From Firm-04 sp964463355 (lineage in GTDB: Bacteria; Bacillota; Clostridia; Oscillospirales; Ruminococcaceae), in assembly GCA_964463355.1 (NCBI GenBank), contig CAYXBP010000016.1, positions 1-41,312 on the forward strand: 41,312 bases of DNA, in the 5' to 3' direction. Both the position numbers and the translations under genes were made by a program. Below, one piece after another: positions 8,746 to 16,157 of this stretch. The notes under the pieces are model-generated. The model made no database searches, was not told the origin of the DNA, and saw only the letters and a program-made list of their open reading frames with translations. Positions within the stretch are counted from its first letter, which is position 1; each line of letters starts with the position of its first letter.

Positions 8746-11703
8746 ATGAAAAACATAGCACAAAAATTGCTGCGTATGACGACCGCCGTCGCTATCACCG
8801 CAGTCATGGCACAAACGATGCCTGTGGCTGTTCCAAGAGCATCCGCAGCCTCTGCCAACTGGAAATTCGATTTCGGTAACAGCGGAACAGCAAGTGGCTA
8901 CATCGGTGTAACAGCCTCTACCAACTATGATGCATCACGCGGCTACGGCTTTAGTGCTGGCACCACCGTAAAAGATGTTACAGCAGCTGGCAGCGGCGCG
9001 TTCAGTGATGCGGTGCAGTTTACCAATTCATCCAATACTGGCAGTTACGGCTTCTGTGCCGATGTGCCAAACGGTCTGTATCAGGTTTCGGTATGGCTGG
9101 GCAACACCAACCGCACCTCTATCGCAGCTGAGGGTATGTATCAAATCATCAACATGACGGGCAACAATGCCTATGATACCTTCCAAATTCCCGTAACGGA
9201 CGGACAGCTGAACATCTGCGCCTGTGCTGGTAAAGCAGGTTATGCGTACACCATATCTGCTCTGGAAATCACTCAGATTTCGACCGACCCCACCACAAAT
9301 CCCACTATTTGGATTTGTGGCGATTCTACCGTGTGCAATTACTATCCGCTGGAAGGTTCCACACAAGCAGGTTGGGGACAGATGCTCCCTTCCGTGCTGG
9401 GCAGTGATTCCAAATGGCAGGTTCGCAACATGGCGGCTAGCGGTCAGTATGCAGCTGGATTCCTAAACGCTGGGCAGTTTACCGCTATTGAAACATATGG
9501 CAAGGCGGGTGATAAATTCATCATATCCATCGGCATCAACGATACCAACTACTCCAACGCCGAAGAATACTACAATGTGGTCACCGATATGTCCAAGCGT
9601 GCCATGGCAAAAGGCATGGAAGTTATTCTGGTGAAGCAGCAGGGCAGAAACGGTGATGCGACTCGTAACCCTCTGCTGACGGGACGTTGGTTCGGCACAC
9701 AGTTGGATCAGATCGGCTCTGAACTGGGGCTGCAAGTGGTAGATCTCTTTACCCTTTGGCAAAATCACTGCATTTCCATTGGCGAAACCGAAACCACCAA
9801 TCTCTACATGAGTGGCGATACACTTCATCCTAACCGTGCAGGCGCAACGGTTCTGGCAGAACTAATGGCACAGGCGGTGGATTTCAACGAAGTGGGAACT
9901 TCCTACGAAGGCGTACACTTTACTGAAGGCAGCGTCTACATGATCCAGAATGTCAACAGCGGACAGTTCCTGACGGTAGAAGGCGGCGTAGCTGCCGATA
10001 ATAGCAATGTTTGTCAAAGTGCCAATGCTGCACCAAACGAGGCGAATCAGTGGAAAATGATGCCTTCTGCACAAGATGGCTACTATTATCTCTACTCGAT
10101 GCTAAACGGTGGCAATACCTATCTGCTGGATGTTGCAGCCGCGGGAACAGGAAACGGGACAAACATCGGTATCTTCAGTAACACCAACCACGATGCACAA
10201 CTTTTCAAGATCAGCGACAACGGCGATGGTAGCTTTCGCATCCATACAAAAGTCACAAATGACGCGAGTGTTGTGGGTGTAGCAAGCAATTCCACCGAAG
10301 AAGGCGCAAATGTCATTGAGTGGACGATCGACAACACTGCAAACCAGAACTGGCGGTTTATCGTAAGCAGTGCGGCATCACCCAGCAGTATCTATCTTCA
10401 CGGCGATATGAACGGCGACAATATACTGAACGCTGTCGATCTGAGCATTCTCAAGCACGGTATTACCGCAGGCTTTGCCAATGAAGCTGCACAACAAGCT
10501 GCTGACCTTAACAGCGATGACAGGATCTCCGTGGCAGATGCCGTGCTGTTTGCAAAATATCTCACCACAGGTGTATGCGATTTCAGTGCGCGCAAGTACT
10601 ATGCCATGAACGGTAACATCAACAGTGGCGTACTGGAACAGAGTAATGCAGGCTTTACTGCGGCATCTTATGTCAATCTGGATAATGCCGTGGGCAGTTC
10701 TCTCTCCATGAACGTGAAAGTTCCGCAGGCTGGCAATTATCTGTGTACATTCCACATTGCAAATGGCTCGGAAGCTGATCGCAAAATGATGATCTCCGTC
10801 AGCGGACAGACCGATACATGGCTGCAAAGTTTCCTTTCCACTGGTGCATGGACAACATGGCAGGAGCGCGCCATTGTGCTGCCTCTTGCCGCAGGCATCA
10901 ACACCATTACACTGGTTTCAAATACCGCAGAGGGTGGCCCCAACATAGATTATTTACGCGTAGAGCTGACCGATGAACCAATTGCAGAACCTTATGTGCC
11001 CGTCACTGAGGAGGATCCAATCGTCAGCGATAAGCCCGTAATTTACATTGCAAGTGATTCCACAGCGCAGACCTACAGGGCAAGCTATGCGCCGCAGCAG
11101 GGTTGGGGATACTTTCTTGGCAACTATTTCAACAGCGATGTAACTGTGGATAACCGTGCCATTGCAGGTCGTAGCTCCAAAAGCTTTTACGATAACGGTA
11201 GACTGACCTCTATTCTCGATTCCATGAAGCCTGGCGATTATTTGCTGGTAGATTTCGGCATCAATGATGGTGCATCTTCTAATCCTGAGCGTTACGCGCC
11301 TGTTTGCGGTAATGTGGATCATCCCACTGAAGGCTCTTTTGAGTATTACATCACTTTCTACATTCAAGGCGCACTGGATAAGGGCGGCACACCCATTCTC
11401 ATGAGCCCCACCCTCTCCATCAAGAACCAGCAGCAACCCTTCACCGCAGGCTACCGAAATATTGATACCGCCTGTCGTGCGCTGGCTGCAAAATACAACA
11501 TTCCCTACTTTGATCTGGGGCAGGCAATGGTCGATCATTTCAACAACATCGAGTATAATACCGTGTACAACTATTATCTCGGGGGCGCAACAGGCGGCAC
11601 AGATTTCACCCACCTTACCGAAGATGGCGCAAATGCTACTGCAAAAATCATCGCAGATGGCATCAAAGCAATGGGCATTCCCCTCTCCAATCAAGTCAAG
11701 TAA
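8746..11703 (+). CDS. Double carbohydrate esterase, CE12-CBM13-dockerin-CBM35-CE12
   Basis: This 985-residue secreted protein has a signal peptide (1 to about 35), an N-terminal beta-sandwich module (about 39-178) of the type preceding rhamnogalacturonan acetylesterases, a first SGNH/CE12 domain (about 187-380; nucleophile Ser194 in GDST, Asp358 and His361 in SGDTLHPN), a ricin-like CBM13 trefoil (about 388-542), a type I dockerin (551-612, DMNGDNILNAVD and DLNSDDRISVAD), a CBM35-like module (about 615-742) and a second CE12 domain (about 764-980; Ser772, Asp953, His956, GIND block at 838). CE12 enzymes remove acetyl groups from rhamnogalacturonan or xylan. The frame is open upstream, but the ATG at 8746 follows the promoter and an AGGGGGA ribosome binding site. 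Module limits are my estimates. Confidence 0.92.
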   Translation: MKNIAQKLLRMTTAVAITAVMAQTMPVAVPRASAASANWKFDFGNSGTASGYIGVTASTNYDASRGYGFSAGTTVKDVTAAGSGAFSDAVQFTNSSNTGSYGFCADVPNGLYQVSVWLGNTNRTSIAAEGMYQIINMTGNNAYDTFQIPVTDGQLNICACAGKAGYAYTISALEITQISTDPTTNPTIWICGDSTVCNYYPLEGSTQAGWGQMLPSVLGSDSKWQVRNMAASGQYAAGFLNAGQFTAIETYGKAGDKFIISIGINDTNYSNAEEYYNVVTDMSKRAMAKGMEVILVKQQGRNGDATRNPLLTGRWFGTQLDQIGSELGLQVVDLFTLWQNHCISIGETETTNLYMSGDTLHPNRAGATVLAELMAQAVDFNEVGTSYEGVHFTEGSVYMIQNVNSGQFLTVEGGVAADNSNVCQSANAAPNEANQWKMMPSAQDGYYYLYSMLNGGNTYLLDVAAAGTGNGTNIGIFSNTNHDAQLFKISDNGDGSFRIHTKVTNDASVVGVASNSTEEGANVIEWTIDNTANQNWRFIVSSAASPSSIYLHGDMNGDNILNAVDLSILKHGITAGFANEAAQQAADLNSDDRISVADAVLFAKYLTTGVCDFSARKYYAMNGNINSGVLEQSNAGFTAASYVNLDNAVGSSLSMNVKVPQAGNYLCTFHIANGSEADRKMMISVSGQTDTWLQSFLSTGAWTTWQERAIVLPLAAGINTITLVSNTAEGGPNIDYLRVELTDEPIAEPYVPVTEEDPIVSDKPVIYIASDSTAQTYRASYAPQQGWGYFLGNYFNSDVTVDNRAIAGRSSKSFYDNGRLTSILDSMKPGDYLLVDFGINDGASSNPERYAPVCGNVDHPTEGSFEYYITFYIQGALDKGGTPILMSPTLSIKNQQQPFTAGYRNIDTACRALAAKYNIPYFDLGQAMVDHFNNIEYNTVYNYYLGGATGGTDFTHLTEDGANATAKIIADGIKAMGIPLSNQVK

Positions 11704-11735
11704 GATTTGCAAAAGCAGAGTCACAAATCACATAC

Positions 11736-11775
11736 AGCGGTATCTCCATATGTTTTGGGAGATACCGCTTTTTTT
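11736..11775 (+). terminator. Terminator of the CE12 gene
   Basis: A perfect 12-bp stem (11736-11747 with 11758-11769) is followed by a run of seven Ts, about 35 bases after the stop codon. Confidence 0.93.
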
Positions 11776-11821
11776 GGATATCATCATCCCCTTCGCACAG
11801 CAAATACAGCACCAATCACAG

Positions 11822-11863
11822 AATTATCGAATGCCAAGAAAAATTTATCGTTTTTCGATAATT
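11822..11863 (+). promoter_or_regulatory. Inverted-repeat operator candidate upstream of the DUF2975-XRE operon
   Basis: AATTATCGA (11822-11830) and its perfect complement TCGATAATT (11855-11863) flank a third TTATCG at 11845-11850 that forms its own dyad, TTATCG-N5-CGATAA, with the right arm. The array ends six bases before the -35 box, a typical place for an autoregulator. That the XRE protein encoded downstream binds it is inference. Confidence 0.5.
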
Positions 11864-11868
11864 TTCTA

Positions 11869-11897
11869 TTGACAAACGAGAAATTGTGTGCTATACT
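11869..11897 (+). promoter_or_regulatory. Sigma-A promoter of the DUF2975-XRE-DUF4153-DUF2809 operon
   Basis: TTGACA (11869-11874) and TATACT (11892-11897) have a 17-base spacer and lie 34 bases before the first start codon. Confidence 0.9.
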
Positions 11898-11930
11898 GAT
11901 ACCAACAAATTCCTAAGGAGTGCTACACAT

Positions 11931-12383
11931 ATGACAAAACAGTGGAAACCGTCCCATTCCGTTTTTTTGAGCCGTGCCCTGACCCTCGCTGTATTCATCG
12001 CGCTAATTGCCCTGCCGTTTTGCATCCCCATTATGACTGAATGGTATGATGCAGTATCAGGGCAAGCACCCATTGCCACCCTACTGAACATCGTGCTGTA
12101 CTGCTCGGATGCCATCGGCTTTGTGGCGATATGGTATCTCAACCGTCTGCTCAACAACATTCGTCGGCAGAATATCTTTGTGGAGGACAATGTCACCTGC
12201 TTGCGCGTAATCTCGTGGTGCTGCTTCGGCATTGCTATAGTTTTTGCCGTGCTGGGCTTTTGGCGTTCGCTGGCATGGATGATCACATTTGCTGCTGCCT
12301 TTTTCGGTTTGATACTGCGCGTACTGAAAAATGTATTCGAGCTTGCTGTGGAAATGCGGCAAGAAAACGACTACACCATTTGA
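11931..12383 (+). CDS. DUF2975 family four-helix membrane protein
   Basis: This 150-residue protein has four predicted membrane helices (about residues 15-37, 55-72, 90-110, 113-130) and a short polar C terminus. It matches the DUF2975 family (B. subtilis YoaS type), which is regularly paired with a small YozG-like XRE regulator, as here, 20 bases downstream. Function is unknown. The ATG at 11931 is preferred over an upstream in-frame start because AAGGAG precedes it and the upstream start overlaps the promoter. It is the first gene of a four-gene operon. Confidence 0.8.
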   Translation: MTKQWKPSHSVFLSRALTLAVFIALIALPFCIPIMTEWYDAVSGQAPIATLLNIVLYCSDAIGFVAIWYLNRLLNNIRRQNIFVEDNVTCLRVISWCCFGIAIVFAVLGFWRSLAWMITFAAAFFGLILRVLKNVFELAVEMRQENDYTI

Positions 12384-12403
12384 GCCAAAAGGAGTAAGCA
12401 ATT

Positions 12404-12622
12404 ATGCCAATTATTGTAAATCTGGATGTGATGATGGCAAAACGCAAGATCTCTGCGGGAGAACTGGCAGAACGCATTGAAATCACACCTGCAAATCTTT
12501 CCATCCTCAAAAACAACAAGGCAAAAGCGATCCGTTTTTCCACGCTGGAAGCAATTTGTAAAGCACTGGATTGCCAACCAGGCGATGTACTCGCCTACAC
12601 CGATGAAGATGCTGATCAATAA
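12404..12622 (+). CDS. Small XRE/Cro-type helix-turn-helix regulator (YozG-like)
   Basis: This 72-residue protein is little more than one HTH domain: ISAGELAERIEI and ITPANLSILKN form the helix-turn-helix (about residues 16-40), and a YozG-like tail ends in LDCQPGDVLAY. The start IVNLDVMMAKRK is typical for the family. AAAGGAG precedes the ATG by 8 bases. It follows the DUF2975 gene and probably controls this operon through the dyad upstream of the promoter (inference from pairing and location). Confidence 0.88.
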   Translation: MPIIVNLDVMMAKRKISAGELAERIEITPANLSILKNNKAKAIRFSTLEAICKALDCQPGDVLAYTDEDADQ

Positions 12623-12634
12623 GGAGTAACCATT

Positions 12635-14146
12635 ATGTACGATGATCTGTTGAAAGAACAAGCAAATGCAGCTGTTGATGCCAAACCAAAAAGAGTTTTC
12701 CAATCCCATGATGCACTGTCTGCCACAGGCTGTATGGTGCTGGGCTTTCTCTTTGTACGCTATCTGCTGTTTCAGACCGATGGCTTTGTAACCTCTGCCG
12801 TGTTCCTACTGATGTTTTTCTGCACCCTGTGGTATCACCGCAAATGTGGCTACAAAACGCAGGCTGGGCACAAGATATCAGGTGGCGTGATTTGTTTGTT
12901 CGCGTGCAGTTTTTCGATCACGGCAAGCCCCCTGCTGCACACGCTCACTGCCGTTTTTCTGATTATTGCAATGTGTTGGTATCACTACGCTGTTGCCCAC
13001 GGTCACAACCACATCCCTCGATTCTTTTTCTTCTATCTCACAGGTCTGCATCCCATGAACGAATTTGGTGCGGGATATGAGGTCATCGGTAAGCACGTCA
13101 AAAACAGCAAAGTGGGCAGCAAGTTGCGCATGATTGCCGTTGGCTTGTTCATCGGTCTGCCACTGACCTTGATTGTTGCTGCACTGCTTTCCTCCGCCGA
13201 CGCAGGGGTTGACGCGGTGCTGAAGCGCATCGCCAGGCTATTTACCGAAGATTTCTTTGAGCTTATCTGGGAGATCTTGATTGGTCTTTTGGTGGGCGCA
13301 TGGATGTTTGCAGCAATGTACTGTGCCACCAATAATACTCGTTACCCTGAGATTTTTGACACGGTATTTGAGCAAAAGCTGGAGAATAAACGTATTATTC
13401 CAACACTGGGGCTCTGCGCATCGGTCACACCCATTTGCCTGCTGTATACAGTATACGTCATTTCACAAATCAGCTATTTCTGTTCGGCATTTTTCGGCAA
13501 GCTGCCCGATGCCATGAGTTATGCTGGATACGCTCGCCGCGGTTTTTTTGAGCTTTGTGCCATTGCCGTACTCAACCTTATCGTAATTCTTGTGACTACT
13601 GGCTGCTGCAAGCGCACCGAAGGAAAACAACCTACAGCTGCAAAAATCTACGGCTGTGTGCTTTGTCTATTTACGTTATTCATCATCGCCACGGCAGTTG
13701 CCAAAATGATACTGTATATTGATGCCTACGGTCTCACTCGTTTGCGCCTGTACACCACCTGGTTTATGGTACTGCTTGCCATCGTATTCGCAGTGATTCT
13801 TGCCGTGCAGTTTACAAAGCGTCTGCACCCTGCACGCATCCTGATCACAACTTTTACCGTGATGTTCACCCTGTTGGTATTCTCTCGCCCGGATGCATTG
13901 GTGGCGGAATATAACATCACACGCTGGCAAAACGGCACCCTGGAAGATCCCGACTGGGGACTGATCTGTTCGCTTTCCGATGATGCATACACTGTAATCT
14001 GCCACCATTGGGATGAACTGCCCGAAGCGCAGCAGGAGTATGTCATTGCCACATACAACAATCACCGCTACGAAAGTGTTCCAGAAACCACATGGAACTT
14101 CTCCACACAATACTTGCTGCACGAATGGGAGCTAAATCATGAATAA
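12635..14146 (+). CDS. Polytopic membrane protein, DUF4153/DUF4173 type
   Basis: This 503-residue protein has a polar N terminus of about 30 residues, then roughly ten to twelve hydrophobic helices to about residue 420, and a soluble C-terminal segment of about 80 residues rich in Trp and Tyr (ITRWQNGTLEDPDWG, HHWDELPEAQQEY). It has the length and profile of DUF4153/DUF4173 proteins, which have no established activity. AAGGAG stands 8 bases before the ATG, and the gene starts 12 bases after the XRE gene. The last 8 bases overlap the next gene, so translation may be coupled. Confidence 0.75.
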   Translation: MYDDLLKEQANAAVDAKPKRVFQSHDALSATGCMVLGFLFVRYLLFQTDGFVTSAVFLLMFFCTLWYHRKCGYKTQAGHKISGGVICLFACSFSITASPLLHTLTAVFLIIAMCWYHYAVAHGHNHIPRFFFFYLTGLHPMNEFGAGYEVIGKHVKNSKVGSKLRMIAVGLFIGLPLTLIVAALLSSADAGVDAVLKRIARLFTEDFFELIWEILIGLLVGAWMFAAMYCATNNTRYPEIFDTVFEQKLENKRIIPTLGLCASVTPICLLYTVYVISQISYFCSAFFGKLPDAMSYAGYARRGFFELCAIAVLNLIVILVTTGCCKRTEGKQPTAAKIYGCVLCLFTLFIIATAVAKMILYIDAYGLTRLRLYTTWFMVLLAIVFAVILAVQFTKRLHPARILITTFTVMFTLLVFSRPDALVAEYNITRWQNGTLEDPDWGLICSLSDDAYTVICHHWDELPEAQQEYVIATYNNHRYESVPETTWNFSTQYLLHEWELNHE

Positions 14147-14507
14147 ACGTCTGCTATATATCATCACAAGTATGCTGCTGCTTGGCATTGAGATTCTCAT
14201 TGGAATATTTGCCGGTGGCTGGCTACGCAGTTATTTTGGCGATGTGCTGGTAATCATTTTGCTATACACGCTGATGCGCTCAGTGCTGCCAACAATTCGC
14301 TGCTGCGGATTACTGCCCACTCTGCTGCTGCTTTTCTGCCAAATGGTTGAAGGCTTACAAGCATGGGGCTTTGCAGACCGCATGGGTATTACCAATGAAC
14401 TGTTGCGCATCCTCATTGGCACATCTTTTGCGTGGGGCGATGTCCTCAGCTACTGCATTGGTTTTGTACCCATTTTGCTGTGGGAAATCTACCACAAAAA
14501 GCTGTAA
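14139..14507 (+). CDS. DUF2809 family membrane protein
   Basis: This 122-residue protein has four membrane helices and the family-like segments IFAGGWLRSYFGDVLVIILL and a GDVLSYCIG turn near the C terminus, matching the DUF2809 family of small membrane proteins of unknown role. It overlaps the DUF4153-type gene by 8 bases and is the last gene before a terminator. The ribosome binding site (GGGAG) lies inside the preceding gene. Confidence 0.8.
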   Translation: MNKRLLYIITSMLLLGIEILIGIFAGGWLRSYFGDVLVIILLYTLMRSVLPTIRCCGLLPTLLLLFCQMVEGLQAWGFADRMGITNELLRILIGTSFAWGDVLSYCIGFVPILLWEIYHKKL

Positions 14508-14521
14508 CATAATACAAAGAA

Positions 14522-14567
14522 TCCACCCTATACCGCAATTACGGCACAGGGTGGAGCGTTTTTTTTA
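14522..14567 (+). terminator. Terminator of the DUF2975 operon, between convergent genes
   Basis: An 8-bp core stem (14522-14529 with 14548-14555) with partial inner pairing is followed by eight Ts (14559-14566). It sits between the DUF2809 gene and the convergent DUF218 gene and may act weakly in both directions. Confidence 0.85.
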
Positions 14568-14617
14568 TTGCTCAAAAAAGTGTATCCAAATTTCAAACGC
14601 AAAGTACACCATTACTC

Positions 14618-15451
14618 TTATTGTAACATATCAAGGAAGCTTTTTTTCAAGCAGGTATCTACCTCAGCAGAAATGGTTTTGTCATTCGTAATATCGCCGC
14701 TGCCCGTCAAAGAAATTGCTTCGCCCAGATAGGTAGGTTCGGGCTGCACCATGCACATGACAAAATCTTTGCAGCGTGCAAGCACCTCACGGAGATCACG
14801 CGTGCCCTGCCCCCAGTAACTATGGTAATCTGCATTCACGCCCTCTGCCTGCATTCCTAGCTGTTGCGCAATGTATACCGCACGGTAGAGATGATACTCC
14901 TGCGTAACGATCAACACACGTTCCGCTCCAAAGATCTCTTTGGCGCGATACATGGTTTCATAGGTCGAAAATCCCGCATGATCCATAAAAATATCCTCTG
15001 ACGGCACACCAGCATTCATGGCATACTGCTTCATTGCATTGACTTCGTCATACTGTGGCTGTCCATGGTCGCCACTCATCAAAATCTTTGGCGCAGCATT
15101 CTGTTGATACAGCGCAATGCCACGATCCAAACGGTCGCGCAGCATATCGCAGGGAGTACCATCTGCCTTTACCAAACACCCTAGCACAATAATGCAATCG
15201 TAATCGCTATCAGCATTATCCCCTGCCACCACCTGCTCTGGTGCAAGAATACACGCCTTTGCGCTGTGTTTCACCCAGCCGTTAATGCCCATGACCGTTA
15301 GCCCGCCTGCCATCGTACAGCAACCCATGATGACGAACAGTCGCCTTCGAATGCGCTTTTCTCGCAGAAAGCGAGGCATTTTCAGCTTTGGCAGCCGAAT
15401 CTTTTTCACCATTTCACAGAATTGTTTCACCGCTTTTTTTGCTCTTTCCAC
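14618..15451 (-). CDS. SanA/YdcF-like DUF218 membrane-anchored protein
   Basis: This 277-residue protein has a basic N-terminal tail of about 36 residues, one membrane helix (about 37-58), and an extracytoplasmic DUF218 domain. Family motifs are visible: CIIVLGCLVKADGTP, LRDRLDRGIALYQ, ILMSGDHGQPQYDEVNAM, YETMYRAKEIF and VTQEYHLYRAVYIAQ. Homologues (SanA, YdcF, ElyC) are tied to envelope barrier or envelope carbohydrate metabolism, but the reaction is unclear. The start is GTG at 15451, chosen because AAAGGAG lies 7 bases upstream. The C-terminal extension of about 40 residues is Asp/Thr-rich and without a known motif. A 13-codon ORF precedes it on the same transcript. Confidence 0.85.
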   Translation of the reverse strand: MERAKKAVKQFCEMVKKIRLPKLKMPRFLREKRIRRRLFVIMGCCTMAGGLTVMGINGWVKHSAKACILAPEQVVAGDNADSDYDCIIVLGCLVKADGTPCDMLRDRLDRGIALYQQNAAPKILMSGDHGQPQYDEVNAMKQYAMNAGVPSEDIFMDHAGFSTYETMYRAKEIFGAERVLIVTQEYHLYRAVYIAQQLGMQAEGVNADYHSYWGQGTRDLREVLARCKDFVMCMVQPEPTYLGEAISLTGSGDITNDKTISAEVDTCLKKSFLDMLQ

Positions 15452-15506
15452 AGGATACTCCTTTCAGTATCGAATATAGATACCCAGCCAGCACAGTGAA
15501 TCGGTA

Positions 15507-15548
15507 TCAATCCTCTTTGCCATGTGCTGCCACGCCGAGGAACACCAT
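15507..15548 (-). CDS. Possible 13-residue leader peptide or small protein
   Basis: An ATG with a strong GGGAGG site 7 bases upstream opens a 13-codon frame (MVFLGVAAHGKED) ending in TGA, 56 bases before the DUF218 start. A GATACC/GGTATC pairing follows the stop. The ribosome binding site and the promoter at the right distance make translation plausible, and it could be a leader peptide or an independent microprotein. I cannot assign a function. Confidence 0.4.
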   Translation of the reverse strand: MVFLGVAAHGKED

Positions 15549-15581
15549 AAAAATACCTCCCTGTGCCGTTTCTCTACATTT

Positions 15582-15610
15582 ATGATAGCATAAATGCAAA
15601 CCGACCACAA
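15582..15610 (-). promoter_or_regulatory. Promoter for the leader ORF and the DUF218 gene
   Basis: On the minus strand TTGTGG (15610-15605) and TATCAT (15587-15582) are 17 bases apart. The -10 is good and the -35 fair. It starts just after the end of ilvN, so the DUF218 gene may also receive read-through, because I see no clear terminator after ilvN. Confidence 0.5.
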
Positions 15611-15649
15611 GGAGGTAACGCTTTAAGATTTCATGAAGATTTCCTTAAT

Positions 15650-16156
15650 TCAGAGATTGGTCACCTTCCGCAGGGTAGTGCTGCCGCGTTCCAAAGATAC
15701 CACACCCGTGCGGCAGATCTCTAGAATGGTAAAATCGCGCATCAAATCGATAAAGTCGTCAATTTTGCGTGTTTTCCCCGTCAGCTGATACATGATGGAA
15801 TCTTTGGAATAGTCGATTGTCTTTGCGCCGAACGCCTCTGCCGCAGCACGGATCTCATCACGGCACTTGGCATCATTTTGCATCTTGATGAGAAGCAATT
15901 CACGGCTGACGGCATTATCTTCGCTTAGCTCACGCAGAAAGCAGACATCGGGCAGCTTGTACAGCTGATTGATCAGCTGTTGCTTGCTATCTTCTTCACC
16001 GTCAAAGGTCACCGTGATACGAGAATAATCATTGGATTCGGTTTCGCTGACGGTCAGGTTGCTGATATTGAACTGTCGGCGGCGAAACATACTGGTCACG
16101 CGGTTTAGCACACCCGATTGGTTACGCACCAGCACAGCCATAGTATAACGATTCAT
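15650..16156 (-). CDS. ilvN: Acetolactate synthase small (regulatory) subunit
   Basis: This 168-residue protein has an N-terminal ACT domain (YTMAVLVRNQSGVLNRVTSM) and the C-terminal small-subunit domain ending in CRTGVVSLERG. It is the usual length. IlvN activates the catalytic subunit and confers feedback inhibition by valine in characterised systems. The ATG follows the ilvB stop codon by a single base, with AAGGAGG lying in the last codons of ilvB, so translation is coupled. It is the last gene of the ridA-leu-ilv operon. Confidence 0.95.
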   Translation of the reverse strand: MNRYTMAVLVRNQSGVLNRVTSMFRRRQFNISNLTVSETESNDYSRITVTFDGEEDSKQQLINQLYKLPDVCFLRELSEDNAVSRELLLIKMQNDAKCRDEIRAAAEAFGAKTIDYSKDSIMYQLTGKTRKIDDFIDLMRDFTILEICRTGVVSLERGSTTLRKVTNL

Positions 16157-16157
16157 T

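Noticed and set aside
10954..11724. Minus-strand frame of 256 codons inside the CE12 gene
   Set aside because: Antisense shadow of a conserved domain; it would also run through the CE12 terminator side without its own start signals.
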